64,000 nucleotides of DNA. Origin: Cognatundibacterium rugosum. GTDB taxonomy: Bacteria > Pseudomonadota > Gammaproteobacteria > Burkholderiales > Burkholderiaceae_D. A program made the translations under genes and the position numbers. The notes under the pieces are model-generated. The model saw only the letters and a list, made by a program, of their open reading frames with translations. It was not told where the DNA came from and did no database searches. The stretch covers positions 1-64,000 of the forward strand of contig NZ_JACOGG010000014.1 in NCBI RefSeq assembly GCF_014284365.1. Reading direction: 5' to 3'. Each line of letters opens with the position of its first letter. Positions within the stretch are counted from its first letter, which is position 1. Below, piece by piece: positions 44,003 through 53,876 of this stretch.

Positions 44003-44695
44003 ATGAGAATCGCTGTACTCGACGACGACAACAATTTGCTGGAACTGGTCTGCACCATCCTGAACGCAGCCGGCCATACCTGTCATCCTTTTTTAAGTGG
44101 CAAAGAAATGCTGCATCAGCTGCGTCGTGAAAGTTACGACATGCTGATACTGGACTGGCAAGTCCCGGACCTGAACGGCACAGAAATCCTGCACTGGGTC
44201 AGAGAGAAACTATCTCCTACCCTGCCTGTCTTATTCATGACCAGCCGGTCCGGTGAGGATGATATCGTAGCGGGTCTGGCGGCCGGTGCCGACGATTACA
44301 TGATTAAGCCTATCCGTCGCAGCGAACTGGTAGCCCGCGTGCAAGCCTTGTTGCGTCGCGCTTATCCGACGCAAACCGCATCGGAACATTTGCAATTTGG
44401 TGCTTACAAATTTGAAACACGGGCTGGTCGCGTGACGATTAATGACGAACCGGTAGAAATGACGCAGAAAGAATTCGATCTGGCATTATTACTGTTCCGC
44501 AATCTTGGGCGCCCTTTGTCGCGTGCTTACATTCTGGAAGCCGTGTGGTCACGTGATGTCGACATTCCATCCAGAACGATGGACACCCATATTTCACGGG
44601 TACGTAGCAAGCTGGAATTACGTCCCGAAAATGGTTACAGGCTCGCACCAGTGTATAGTTACGGTTATCGACTAGAACAGGTCACAGCAGAATAA
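44003..44695 (+). CDS. OmpR-family response regulator
   Basis: 230 residues. The receiver domain has acidic pocket D7-D9, phosphoacceptor D51 in LILDWQVPD, Thr in MTSRSG and K102 or so in MIKPI. The C-terminal winged helix (about 130-225) has EMTQKEFDLALLLFRNLGRPLSR and the recognition region TMDTHISRVRSKL. It would bind DNA as a dimer upon phosphorylation. The likely partner is the CHASE2 kinase encoded two genes downstream. Confidence 0.92.
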   Translation: MRIAVLDDDNNLLELVCTILNAAGHTCHPFLSGKEMLHQLRRESYDMLILDWQVPDLNGTEILHWVREKLSPTLPVLFMTSRSGEDDIVAGLAAGADDYMIKPIRRSELVARVQALLRRAYPTQTASEHLQFGAYKFETRAGRVTINDEPVEMTQKEFDLALLLFRNLGRPLSRAYILEAVWSRDVDIPSRTMDTHISRVRSKLELRPENGYRLAPVYSYGYRLEQVTAE

Positions 44696-44751
44696 CAAGT
44701 CCGGGTCAGCGCAGTCTGGCCCGGATTGCATTTCAACATTAGGAAATTCGC

Positions 44752-46449
44752 ATGAGTCCTTCACTCCCCCTCTTGCGTCAGCTTCAAGCCAGCGTTCTGT
44801 TCACTATGACGCTGGCACTCAGCTCAGTCGTCGTGGCTGCACAGCCACGCGGTGAGCCTGGCACAGTGGTCGCAACACCCCCTGATATGACGTACTACGC
44901 ACTACAAGGCGACACCCTGCTGGGAATCGCCAAGCGCTTTACGAATCAGTCTCAGAACTGGACGATATTAAGTAAAAAAAATCAGATTATTGATGACAAG
45001 ACCATCCCTATCGGAACAGCAATCCGCATCCCGCTTGATTTGCTGCCCGAAGTAGACAGTGAGGCTAAAGTCGTTGCGCTCGCAGGCAATCCTGTTTACA
45101 AACTACCCAATGGTAACGAAGCAAATCTCACGGTCGGCACCGTATTAAAAGAAGGTACACAGATACTGACAGGGAAAAATGGCTTCGTTACACTGGCACT
45201 GCCGGATGAATCCAGAATTTCTATTCCATCCAACAGTCAGGTTGCACTTAGCAAGCTACGCAAAACCCAGTACACATCCAGCCCACGCACTGAGTTATCG
45301 CTCGTGGAAGGCAAGGTTGAGTCAAGGGTGAGTTCATTGAACACCAACAAAGGTCGCTTTGAGGTGCGCTCACCGCTGGCGATTGCCGGTGTGCGCGGCA
45401 CCCATTTCCGGGTTGGCGTCAATGACTTTGGTACCGCCAACGAAGTCCTGGAGGGTGGTGTAGCAGTCGATCAGGCCAAAGCCAAAAAAGCGGCGAAGCT
45501 GACACTAGGTGCCGGTAAAGGAAACATCGTCAACGCCAGTGGTGTGGGCAAGCCGGTTGATCTGCTGCCAGCTCCCGAGCTGGACGAGGGTGGCCGCTTA
45601 CAGATACGTCCGACCATGCAATTTCTGGCACAAACGATGCCAGCAGCGCAAGCCTGGCGAGTACAGGTCAGCAAAGATGCGCAGGCACTGGATGTCCTAA
45701 TGGAAAACCAGTTTAAAGACCGTCGCTTTAAGTTTGATGGTCTGGAAGACGGTGATTATTTCTTACGTGTCGCAGCCATTGATCAGCACGGACTTGAAGG
45801 TATACCGCTGATACAAAGCTTTACACTCAAAGCCCGACCAGAGCCGCCATTTACCTCACAACCCAAAAATAAAATCCGTGCAGACAAAGTCGACTTCAGC
45901 TGGACAGAAGCGGCCAATGCCGACAACTACCGTGTACAGATCGCCAGGGACAGCGACTTCAAAACACTGGTACATGATGAGGCAGGTATCCGTAACGTAC
46001 ATTGGACCAACGACAAATTAGCGGATGGTGACTACTACTGGCGCATTGCAACGATCGCACAAAAAAATGGAAAACCGGATCAGGGCCCGTTCAGTGATGC
46101 GCAGAAATTTCAGAAGCTGCCACAACAAGGTGCCGCCAGTTTTGCCGATTCAGAAGGTAAAGACATTACATTGAGCTGGCCAGCGGAACCTGGGCAGACT
46201 TTCCTGATACAACTGGCGGCTGACAAGGATTTCACACGACTGTTGTTGTCAAAAGAGTTGACGCAGGCGGAACTGACGCTGCCACGACCTGCGCCTGGCG
46301 ATTACTTCATCCGTGTTAAAGCAACCGATCCGGATGGCTACGTAGGGAATTTTTCCGGAACCCAAAAAATTAATATCAGCGCTCGCTGGACCACCTCGGA
46401 TGGTGACGCTCTGCGTAGCGCAGCGGGTGTCGTCAAAACCGGATATTGA
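44752..46449 (+). CDS. FecR/LysM domain protein
   Basis: 565 residues with a signal peptide (about 1-29, ending VVAAQPRG). A LysM domain follows (YYALQGDTLLGIAKRFTNQS...IPIGTAIRIPLDLLP), then a FecR domain (LTVGTVLKEGTQILTGKNGFVTL, SPLAIAGVRGTHFRVG), and three or more fibronectin-like beta repeats with the pattern F-W-x-x-A-x-x-A-x-x-Y-R-V-Q to the C terminus. LysM suggests peptidoglycan binding in the periplasm. It is placed between a response regulator and a CHASE2 kinase. It may sense or transmit envelope state. The kinase gene begins at a TTG overlapping its stop. Confidence 0.85.
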   Translation: MSPSLPLLRQLQASVLFTMTLALSSVVVAAQPRGEPGTVVATPPDMTYYALQGDTLLGIAKRFTNQSQNWTILSKKNQIIDDKTIPIGTAIRIPLDLLPEVDSEAKVVALAGNPVYKLPNGNEANLTVGTVLKEGTQILTGKNGFVTLALPDESRISIPSNSQVALSKLRKTQYTSSPRTELSLVEGKVESRVSSLNTNKGRFEVRSPLAIAGVRGTHFRVGVNDFGTANEVLEGGVAVDQAKAKKAAKLTLGAGKGNIVNASGVGKPVDLLPAPELDEGGRLQIRPTMQFLAQTMPAAQAWRVQVSKDAQALDVLMENQFKDRRFKFDGLEDGDYFLRVAAIDQHGLEGIPLIQSFTLKARPEPPFTSQPKNKIRADKVDFSWTEAANADNYRVQIARDSDFKTLVHDEAGIRNVHWTNDKLADGDYYWRIATIAQKNGKPDQGPFSDAQKFQKLPQQGAASFADSEGKDITLSWPAEPGQTFLIQLAADKDFTRLLLSKELTQAELTLPRPAPGDYFIRVKATDPDGYVGNFSGTQKINISARWTTSDGDALRSAAGVVKTGY

Positions 46450-48860
46450 CCAGCAATGAGTATAAAAAATTGCAGATAAAGAAAATAGCATTCCGCGAGT
46501 GGCTGGTACTCAGTATTTTGCTGCTCGCTCTGACGGCTGCGCTTAGTGTATTCAGGCTTACTGAGCGTATGGATCTGGTGCTGTATGACCGCATCATGCA
46601 ACTCAATACCCAGCCAGCGCGGGACGACATCCTGATTGTAGCGATCGACGACTACAGCCTGACTGAGCTAGGGCGCTGGCCCTGGCCGCGTGTCCACCAT
46701 GCCCAATTACTAAATCAAATCAATGCCGCAAAACCGGCAGCGGTAGGGCTGGATATTTTATTCACCGAAGCAGAAGCTGTTAGCGATACCCAGCAAGCCG
46801 GTGGTGACCAGCAACTGGCAGAGGCCATCCAACAAAGTAACAAGGTAGTTTTGCCACTGGTGTCCGAAAGTGCCGGTAAAGGCCTGAGCACAGCCAAGCC
46901 TGTGTCTGTTCTGGCCAATGCAGCACGTCAGCTCAGCCATATCCATCTGGAGCTCGATAAAGATGGTATAGCGCGCAGCGTGTTTCTGCGTGAAGGCATG
47001 CAGGGCGAATGGTGGCCGCACTTTGCGCTTGCCATGAAAGATGTCGGGCAAAATATCGCCCCCGGCACTGAGAAATATTTACCCGGTGACCGGCTGTCAG
47101 CCTCGGTCAGAAATGTTGGGCAGTCAGAAAACAGCTGGCAGCGTGATTTTCAGATGCATGTCCCGTTTGCTGGCAGTAGCGGACATTTCCAATCGGTTCC
47201 CTACGTTTCCGTCATGCGCGGCGAAGTTCCTGCCAGCTTATTGCAAGGTAAATACATCATCGTAGGCCCGACGGCGCTTGGCATGGCAGACTCGTATCCA
47301 ACACCGGTCACAGGCAATGAAGGCGTCATTTCCGGCGTCGAAATCAATGCCAACGTCCTTGCCGGGCTGCTCAATGAAAAAGCGATACAGTTTGCGCCAC
47401 AGTGGAAAATACTCATGTGGAATATGCTGCTACTGATGCTGACCCTGAGCGCCTATCAGTTCCTGTCGCCACGCAAAGCGCTGATTTCCACCTTAGCCAT
47501 GATACTGCTGAGCCTGAGCACCAGTCTGGCACTCATGCGCTGGCAGGCTTACTGGGTACCGATGTCGCCAGCCGTGATTGCTCTGTTGTTGGCCTACCCA
47601 CTCTGGAGCTGGCGCAGGCTGGAAGCCGCGATTAAATATCTGGCAGCGGAATTTAATTTATTGGAGCAAGAGCCGCATCTGCTGCCGGAATTCACGGATG
47701 ATGAAGAGAACACCTCTATCGAACTGACCGATACCTTGGAAAAAAGCATACAGGATGTACATCTTGCGGCAAACCGGGTGCGTGACCTGCGTCAGTTCAT
47801 TAGCGATAGTCTGGCCAGTCTGCCGGATGCAACCATGGTCACCACGACCGATGGCAATGTGCTGTTATCTAATCAGGCGGCACGCGCGTATTTTGCAGGC
47901 ATCGGTCAGCCCAAGGTCAATGATGCATTGGTACCCTATCTGTTTGCCAATATGTCAGCACCCGCCAATTTTGACCATAGTGATGGCCGCAACTTTAGCT
48001 GGTGGGACATTCTGGACATCAAGCTGACCAAGTCCATGTCCCAGGGTTTTGAAGTGCGGGATCCGCGTGGACAAGATTTGCTGATCAAAAGTGCGCCCGC
48101 CTATAACGCCGATAAGCAATTAGTGGGTTGGATCGTCAACATGGTGAATATCACCGCGATCCGCGCCGCTGAGCGCAGCCGCGACGAAACGCTGCACTTC
48201 ATCTCGCACGACATGCGTTCACCGCAAGCCTCAATATTGGCCTTACTGGAAATGCAAAAAGAGCCGCAAACGGCCTTGCCGATTGAGGAATTCATGTCAC
48301 GCATAGAAAAAGCATCCAGAATCACGCTGGGGCTGGCCGATAATTTTGTACAACTGGCCCGTGCAGAATCTCAGGATTATCGCTATGAAGAAGTCGATTT
48401 CCAGGATGTGTTACTGGATGCGACGGAGGAGATGTGGTCATTGGCGCACAGTAAAAACATCCGTTTCAAAATGCAAATTCCCGATCAGGAATATCTGGTC
48501 CGTATCGACCGTTCGCTGATGACGCGCGTGCTGACCAACCTGATTTCAAACGCGATCAAGTATAGTCCGCGTGATACCAGTATCACCTGCAGCCTGAAGC
48601 TGGAACGCAATCTGGCTGACGCGACCATCATTTGTAGCATACAGGATCAGGGCTATGGCATAGCGCGCGCTGAACAAAGCAAGCTATTCCAGCGTTTCCA
48701 ACGCTTCAAAACGACTGAACAACCGAAGAATGATGGTGTGGGCCTAGGCATGGTTTTTGTCAAAGCGGTACTAGACAGACACTATGCCAGTATCGACTTT
48801 GTCAGTGCTCCCAATGAGGGAACCACCTTCCACATCAGACTGCCTGGACTCATAGTTTGA
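46446..48860 (+). CDS. CHASE2-domain sensor histidine kinase
   Basis: 804 residues. A first helix ([18 protein letters not shown]) precedes a CHASE2 extracytoplasmic domain ([13 protein letters not shown] to about residue 300) that ends in three further helices (about 310-400). A PAS-like region follows. The HisKA site is [20 protein letters not shown]. HATPase boxes are [20 protein letters not shown] and [10 protein letters not shown]. The start is uncertain: TTG at 46446 overlaps the FecR gene, and TTG 46470 is another; no ATG lies before the first helix. It forms a signalling set with the two preceding genes. Confidence 0.85.
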   Translation: MTSNEYKKLQIKKIAFREWLVLSILLLALTAALSVFRLTERMDLVLYDRIMQLNTQPARDDILIVAIDDYSLTELGRWPWPRVHHAQLLNQINAAKPAAVGLDILFTEAEAVSDTQQAGGDQQLAEAIQQSNKVVLPLVSESAGKGLSTAKPVSVLANAARQLSHIHLELDKDGIARSVFLREGMQGEWWPHFALAMKDVGQNIAPGTEKYLPGDRLSASVRNVGQSENSWQRDFQMHVPFAGSSGHFQSVPYVSVMRGEVPASLLQGKYIIVGPTALGMADSYPTPVTGNEGVISGVEINANVLAGLLNEKAIQFAPQWKILMWNMLLLMLTLSAYQFLSPRKALISTLAMILLSLSTSLALMRWQAYWVPMSPAVIALLLAYPLWSWRRLEAAIKYLAAEFNLLEQEPHLLPEFTDDEENTSIELTDTLEKSIQDVHLAANRVRDLRQFISDSLASLPDATMVTTTDGNVLLSNQAARAYFAGIGQPKVNDALVPYLFANMSAPANFDHSDGRNFSWWDILDIKLTKSMSQGFEVRDPRGQDLLIKSAPAYNADKQLVGWIVNMVNITAIRAAERSRDETLHFISHDMRSPQASILALLEMQKEPQTALPIEEFMSRIEKASRITLGLADNFVQLARAESQDYRYEEVDFQDVLLDATEEMWSLAHSKNIRFKMQIPDQEYLVRIDRSLMTRVLTNLISNAIKYSPRDTSITCSLKLERNLADATIICSIQDQGYGIARAEQSKLFQRFQRFKTTEQPKNDGVGLGMVFVKAVLDRHYASIDFVSAPNEGTTFHIRLPGLIV

Positions 48861-48936
48861 GGCAGATCAACTGCAGCAAAACCGGAAAACACCGGGACTA
48901 AGCGCTATAATGCCAACTTATCCTGGAAAAATACGC

Positions 48937-50220
48937 ATGCACCTTTCAGCCGTCGGCCTCAATCACACGACTGCGCCCCTTTCACTGCGCGAAAAAGTCG
49001 CCTTTGCTCCTGATCAGATTGCTCAGGCGGTAGTGGCTGCGCGCGCGTGGTTTGGTGCCAGACAGGTGCAGACATCCGGTGCAACTGAAGCAGCTATTTT
49101 ATCTACCTGTAACCGTACCGAGCTGTACGCAGCCTGTGCCGGCCTCGACAATCCGGTCGATGTCACAGCACGCTTCCTGGCAGATTTTCACCACTTACCG
49201 TATGCGGATTTACGTCCGCATCTGTACACCCTGCCGCAAGACAATGCAGTGCGTCACGCTTTCCGTGTCGCTTCCGGACTCGATTCCATGGTACTGGGTG
49301 AACCGCAGATCCTGGGGCAAATGAAGGATGCGGTACGCCAGGCCGAAGCGGCTGGCGGTCTCGGCACCTATCTGCACCAGATGTTCCAGCGTACTTTCGC
49401 GGTCGCTAAGGAAGTGCGCAGTACAACAGAAATCGGCGCGCACAGCGTATCGATGGCGGCTGCAGCGGTCAGGCTGTCGCAACGAATTTTCGATAAGATT
49501 TCAGACCAGCACGTGCTGTTCATCGGCGCAGGTGAAATGATAGAGCTGTGCACAACCCATTTCGCCGCACAAAATCCTAAATCACTGACCATCGCCAACC
49601 GCACGCTGGAACGCGGTGAAGCACTGGCCCACCGTTTCAACGGCAAGGCGATCCGCCTGGCTGATTTACCGCAGCAATTAGCGCAATTCGACATCATCGT
49701 GTCCTGTACCGCATCGTCCTTGCCGATTATCGGTCTGGGACTGGTTGAGCGCGTGGTTAAAGCGCGCAAGCACCGTCCGGTGTTCATGGTCGATCTGGCG
49801 GTACCACGTGATATTGAACCTGAAGTCGCTCAGCTCGACGATGTCTTTTTATATACCGTCGATGACCTCGGCAGCGTCGTGCAAAGTGGCATAGAAAACC
49901 GCCAGGCTGCCGTTGCACAGGCAGAAGCCATCATCGAAACCCGCGTACAGTCGTTTATGCACTGGATCGATGGCCGCGCCGTGGTGCCTGTAATTCAGGA
50001 TCTGCATGAGAGTAGCGAACAATTGCGCCTCGCAGAACTGGAGCGTGCGCGCAAAATGCTGGCGCGTGGTGAAGATATCGATCTGGTGCTGGAAGCCTTA
50101 TCCAAAGGTCTCACTGCCAAATTCCTGCATGGCCCGCAACAGGCGCTGCATCAGGCCAGCGGAGACGAACGCGCGCGCCTGGCCAGTCTGCTGCCTCAGT
50201 TATTCCGTACTAAACGTTAG
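48937..50220 (+). CDS. hemA: Glutamyl-tRNA reductase
   Basis: 427 residues from the ATG at 48937; the frame is open nine codons further up, but the family begins [15 protein letters not shown]. The catalytic Cys is C58 in [36 protein letters not shown] (NADPH loop) and [16 protein letters not shown] are the other conserved blocks. It reduces glutamyl-tRNA to glutamate-1-semialdehyde, the first step of C5 tetrapyrrole synthesis. A TATAAT lies at 48906-48911 without a good -35. The gene precedes prfA, a conserved arrangement. Confidence 0.96.
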   Translation: MHLSAVGLNHTTAPLSLREKVAFAPDQIAQAVVAARAWFGARQVQTSGATEAAILSTCNRTELYAACAGLDNPVDVTARFLADFHHLPYADLRPHLYTLPQDNAVRHAFRVASGLDSMVLGEPQILGQMKDAVRQAEAAGGLGTYLHQMFQRTFAVAKEVRSTTEIGAHSVSMAAAAVRLSQRIFDKISDQHVLFIGAGEMIELCTTHFAAQNPKSLTIANRTLERGEALAHRFNGKAIRLADLPQQLAQFDIIVSCTASSLPIIGLGLVERVVKARKHRPVFMVDLAVPRDIEPEVAQLDDVFLYTVDDLGSVVQSGIENRQAAVAQAEAIIETRVQSFMHWIDGRAVVPVIQDLHESSEQLRLAELERARKMLARGEDIDLVLEALSKGLTAKFLHGPQQALHQASGDERARLASLLPQLFRTKR

Positions 50221-50302
50221 TGCACTTTCTCCTGGTCAGCCGCCTTGGGCTGACTGCTCTCAGGCCACACGGCCATGTCTCTGTTTTTTATCTGCCCTGC
50301 CT

Positions 50303-51382
50303 ATGAAACCCTCTATGCTCGCCAAGCTGGATCAGCTGGCTGAACGCCTCGATGAAGTCGGTCACCTGCTGATGCAGGAAGGCGCAACCAATGATATGGA
50401 TACTTACCGCAAGCTCAATCGTGAGCATGCGGAACTGGATCCTCTGGTTGCTTTGTACAAAAACTATCAGCAGGCACAGTCCGACATCCTGGAAGCGCAG
50501 GACATGCTGAATGACCCGGATATGAAGGCGTTTGCACAGGAAGAAATCGAAAGCGCCAGGCAAACCATGCTGACGCTGGAAGATGATCTGCAAAAAATGC
50601 TGCTACCTAAAGATCCGAATGATGAGCGCAACATCCTGCTGGAAATCCGCGCCGGTACTGGCGGTGATGAAGCAGCCCTGTTTGCCGGCGACCTGCTGCG
50701 TATGTACACCCGTTTTGCTGAACGTAACCGCTGGCAGGTAGAGATGATGTCGGAATCGGCTTCTGAACTGGGTGGTTATAAAGAGGTGATTGTGCGTATC
50801 GCCGGTTTCGGCGCTTACTCCAGACTGAAATTCGAGTCTGGTGGCCACCGCGTACAAAGGGTGCCGGCGACGGAAACCCAGGGCCGGATACATACCTCGG
50901 CCTGTACCGTCGCCGTGATGCCGGAAGCGGACGAAGTGGCTGATGTGGTCATCAATCATGCCGACCTGCGTATCGACACCTTCCGCGCCAGCGGTGCCGG
51001 TGGGCAGCATATCAATAAAACCGATTCTGCCGTGCGCCTGACACACTTACCGACCGGGATCGTGGTGGAGTGCCAGGATGGCCGCAGTCAGCATCAGAAT
51101 AAGGCCCAGGCCATGCGCGTGCTGGCCACCCGCATCATGGATATCCAGCTGCGGGAAAAACAGGCGAAAGAAGCAGCAACCCGTAAGAGCCTGATCGGTT
51201 CAGGTGACCGCAGCGAACGCATACGCACTTACAACTATCCGCAAGGCCGCATGACGGATCACCGCATCAACCTGACCTTGTATAAACTGGATTTCATCAT
51301 GGATGGTGATCTGGAAGAACTCAGTAATGCACTGATTGCAGAACATCAGGCCGAATTACTGGCGGAACTAGGTGACGATTAA
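50303..51382 (+). CDS. prfA: Peptide chain release factor 1
   Basis: 359 residues from the ATG at 50303 ([16 protein letters not shown]). The long frame upstream is not part of the gene. The stop-codon recognition motif PAT is in [20 protein letters not shown]. The GGQ motif, for peptidyl-tRNA hydrolysis, is in [22 protein letters not shown]1 acts at UAA and UAG. The protein is modified at the GGQ glutamine by PrmC, encoded two genes downstream. Confidence 0.97.
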   Translation: MKPSMLAKLDQLAERLDEVGHLLMQEGATNDMDTYRKLNREHAELDPLVALYKNYQQAQSDILEAQDMLNDPDMKAFAQEEIESARQTMLTLEDDLQKMLLPKDPNDERNILLEIRAGTGGDEAALFAGDLLRMYTRFAERNRWQVEMMSESASELGGYKEVIVRIAGFGAYSRLKFESGGHRVQRVPATETQGRIHTSACTVAVMPEADEVADVVINHADLRIDTFRASGAGGQHINKTDSAVRLTHLPTGIVVECQDGRSQHQNKAQAMRVLATRIMDIQLREKQAKEAATRKSLIGSGDRSERIRTYNYPQGRMTDHRINLTLYKLDFIMDGDLEELSNALIAEHQAELLAELGDD

Positions 51383-51442
51383 GTCGTCCAACGTCTGACT
51401 GCCACGCATGGCAGACACAATCGTGTAACACAGAAACGACTC

Positions 51443-51497
51443 ATGCCAACTTACATTGCTTTATCACGCTGACAGAAAAAAACGTGTAAGCTGGCAT
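51443..51497. repeat. Inverted repeat before dsbB
   Basis: ATGCCAACTTACA (51443-51455) and TGTAAGCTGGCAT (51485-51497) are inverted with one mismatch, around a 29-base loop. The following stretch is only moderately T-rich. It may be a weak terminator for prfA or a regulatory hairpin in the dsbB leader. Confidence 0.45.
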
Positions 51498-51523
51498 CCG
51501 CTTTCATTTTCCGGATGATTTTC

Positions 51524-52024
51524 ATGCGTTCTAGCAAACTCGTATTACTGGCTGTGGCGGCAAGCTGCCTGGCTGTTCTGGCTGCAGCAATGTATCTGCA
51601 ACTGGTTGAACAAATGCTGCCCTGCCCTCTGTGCGTATTGCAACGCTATGCGTTCCTGGGCATAGGTCTGTTTGCATTGCTGGCTGCGGTTCTGCCAGAA
51701 AAAGGCCGTCGGGTAGCGGCTGGTTTGTCGTTTGCTTCGGCACTCGCAGGAATTGGCGTCGCTGGCAAGCATTTGTATGTGCTGGCGAATCCTCAACTGT
51801 CCTGTGGTATTGATCCGCTGGAAACCGGCTTGAATAAAATTTTCTTATCGGTCTGGTGGCCGGACTTTTTCCGCGCCGACGGCTTATGCGATACCCCGTA
51901 TGAACCGATACTGGGTTTATCCATTCCGGGCTGGGCCATGGTCTGGTTTCTGATCTGCGCAGTTGCTACCGCGAGCGTCATGTTACAACGCAAACGCAGC
52001 AGTATTTTCGGAGATCGCCGCTGA
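51524..52024 (+). CDS. dsbB: Disulfide bond formation protein DsbB
   Basis: 166 residues from the ATG at 51524 (MRSSKLVLLAVAASC), preceded by GGATG; ATG 51515 is possible. Four helices are visible. The first periplasmic pair is C34/C37 in LPCPLCVLQR and the second is C94/C122 (LSCGIDP ... GLCDTPY). DsbB reoxidises DsbA and passes electrons to ubiquinone. It lies between prfA and prmC, which are usually adjacent. Its stop overlaps the prmC start (TGATG). Confidence 0.93.
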   Translation: MRSSKLVLLAVAASCLAVLAAAMYLQLVEQMLPCPLCVLQRYAFLGIGLFALLAAVLPEKGRRVAAGLSFASALAGIGVAGKHLYVLANPQLSCGIDPLETGLNKIFLSVWWPDFFRADGLCDTPYEPILGLSIPGWAMVWFLICAVATASVMLQRKRSSIFGDRR

Positions 52025-52875
52025 TGCAAGCCTGGCAGCAAGATGGTCTGAGCCTCGCGGACTATGAGCGCTTAGTACCATTGGATAAGCTGGAACTACG
52101 TATGCTGCTGATGCATGCGACAGGCAAAAGCCGTATCCAGCTGATCACCCATTCCGATCAGTCTCCGACAAGCACTGCCAGAACGCATTTGCTGAGTCTG
52201 ATTGGCCGCCGCCTGGCTGGTGAGCCTATGGCTTACATACTAGGTGAACGTGAATTCTTTGGCCTGTCTTTTGTGACTTCCCCCGCCGTGCTGATACCAC
52301 GCGCCGATACCGAGTTGCTGGTAGAACTGGCCTTGCAGCATGCACCGCACAATAGCAGCTTGCTGGATATGGGTACCGGCTCAGGCGCGATTGCGATCAG
52401 CATCGCACATGAACGTGAGGATCTGGCCGTCAGTGCGATCGACATCAGTACCGACGCGCTCGCAATCGCCACTCAAAATGCAACCCGCTTATTACCCACT
52501 AATCGTCAGCAGCCATTTCAGCTGTTGCAGAGTGACTGGTTCTCTGCACTGGGGTCTCAACGATTTAACACCATCGTCAGCAACCCGCCATACATCGAAC
52601 AACATGATCCACATTTATCACAAGGTGATCTGCGGTTCGAGCCGCTGTCAGCGCTGACGGATCATGCGGATGGACTCAGTGCTTACCGTCATATCGTCAG
52701 TACAGCCAGACAACATTTATCAGCAGATGGCTGGCTGTTGATGGAGCACGGCTATGATCAGGCCGATGCCGTGCGTGCCTTACTGCTGCAGCATCAATAC
52801 ACAGAAGTACAAAGCTGGCGCGATCTGGCAGGCATAGAGCGGGTCAGCGGCGGCAAACTTCAGACAGAGGACTAA
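52024..52875 (+). CDS. prmC: Release factor glutamine methyltransferase
   Basis: 283 residues. An N-terminal helical domain (LDKLELRMLLMHATGKSRIQLITH) precedes a Rossmann methyltransferase fold with DMGTGSGAIAISIA (SAM loop) and the NPPY motif in IVSNPPYIEQHDPHL. It methylates the GGQ glutamine of RF1/RF2. ERE segments (LGEREFFGL) are typical. Its position near prfA is the conserved arrangement in bacteria, here interrupted by dsbB. Confidence 0.95.
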   Translation: MQAWQQDGLSLADYERLVPLDKLELRMLLMHATGKSRIQLITHSDQSPTSTARTHLLSLIGRRLAGEPMAYILGEREFFGLSFVTSPAVLIPRADTELLVELALQHAPHNSSLLDMGTGSGAIAISIAHEREDLAVSAIDISTDALAIATQNATRLLPTNRQQPFQLLQSDWFSALGSQRFNTIVSNPPYIEQHDPHLSQGDLRFEPLSALTDHADGLSAYRHIVSTARQHLSADGWLLMEHGYDQADAVRALLLQHQYTEVQSWRDLAGIERVSGGKLQTED

Positions 52876-52877
52876 AG

Positions 52878-53294
52878 ATGGAATGCTCAGACGATCTGCG
52901 ACGCATGGACATCACCATGATCCATCGTTTTTTGTCCGAGGAATCAAGCTGGGCAAAGGGGATTCCGCTGGATACCGTTCAACGTGGCATGGAACATTCA
53001 CTATGCTTTGGCGGTTGGTCAGAGGGACAGCAAATCGCGTTCGCACGTGTGATTACTGACCACGCGAGTTTTGCGTATCTGCTGGATGTGTTTGTGCTCC
53101 CTGAGTACCGTGGACAAGGTTACAGCAAACAATTGCTGGAATTTGTCTTTCGTCATCCTGCCCTGCAAGGCTTACGGCGCTTTGTTCTGGTCAGCAGCAA
53201 TGCACGCGGTCTGTATCAGCAATTCGGTTTCCAGACATTAGGCAAACCTGAAACCTATATGGAAATTCTTCGTCCCGCGCTGTACCAGCGCTGA
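52878..53294 (+). CDS. GNAT family N-acetyltransferase
   Basis: 138 residues. The acetyl-CoA site is in VFVLPEYRGQGYSKQLLEFV (about 76-95), with R/Q-x-x-G-x-G/A typical of motif A. The N-terminal half is HRFLSEESSWAKGIP. C-terminal block RGLYQQFGFQTLGKPETYMEI is the conserved B motif with a Tyr. Substrate unknown. It lies two bases after prmC and is convergent with regA, 33 bases away. It may be co-transcribed with prmC. Confidence 0.8.
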   Translation: MECSDDLRRMDITMIHRFLSEESSWAKGIPLDTVQRGMEHSLCFGGWSEGQQIAFARVITDHASFAYLLDVFVLPEYRGQGYSKQLLEFVFRHPALQGLRRFVLVSSNARGLYQQFGFQTLGKPETYMEILRPALYQR

Positions 53295-53327
53295 GCGCAT
53301 TGTTGGTACACGGCTTCTAACCTCAGC

Positions 53328-53864
53328 TTACTTCACCTGCTGTTTATTGAGTTTGCGCGCCAGCGTCCTACGGTGCATACCAAGACGGCGTGCGGCTTCA
53401 GAAATATTAAATTCAGCCTCCACCAACACTTCATGGATGCGCTCCCACTCCAGGGTTTTAATTGACGTTGAGCGATTGCTCAATTCAGGCTCAGCCACAC
53501 CCGCCACATGGCCGAAGGCTGCTTCGATATCATCCGTGTTGGAAGGTTTAGCCAGATACTGACATGCACCCAGCTTCACAGCTTCAACCGCAGTCGCGAT
53601 ACTCGCAAAGCCTGTCAACACGACGATCAGCATGGCCTCGTCATGCTTATGCAGCATCTGTACGCAGGCCAGCCCCGAAGCATTGCCATTGAGTTTTAAG
53701 TCAACTACCGCATAGCGCGGCTTATGCTGAGCCAGCAACGCGGACACCTGCTCCTGGCTGTCCGCATGCAAAACGGTATAGCCGCGCCGTTCAAACGAGC
53801 GCACCAGTGTGCGCGCAAATGCAGTATCGTCTTCCACGATCAGCAACAGACGATTCTCTGACAT
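53328..53864 (-). CDS. regA: RegA/PrrA/ActR-type response regulator
   Basis: 178 residues. The receiver pocket is E11-D12-D13, the phosphoacceptor D55 in AVVDLKLNG and K106 in LAKP. The C-terminal Fis-type helix-turn-helix (WERIHEVLVEAEFNISEAARRLGMHRRTLARKL) is nearly the invariant helix of RegA homologues. RegA regulates respiration, oxidases and other redox functions with RegB. It follows regB by 12 bases on the minus strand. Confidence 0.92.
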   Translation of the reverse strand: MSENRLLLIVEDDTAFARTLVRSFERRGYTVLHADSQEQVSALLAQHKPRYAVVDLKLNGNASGLACVQMLHKHDEAMLIVVLTGFASIATAVEAVKLGACQYLAKPSNTDDIEAAFGHVAGVAEPELSNRSTSIKTLEWERIHEVLVEAEFNISEAARRLGMHRRTLARKLNKQQVK

Positions 53865-53876
53865 AGGTGTTACCTC

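Noticed and set aside
50006-50302. A longer N terminus for release factor 1
   Set aside because: The extension lies inside hemA in another frame. MKPSM at 50303 matches the known RF1 start.
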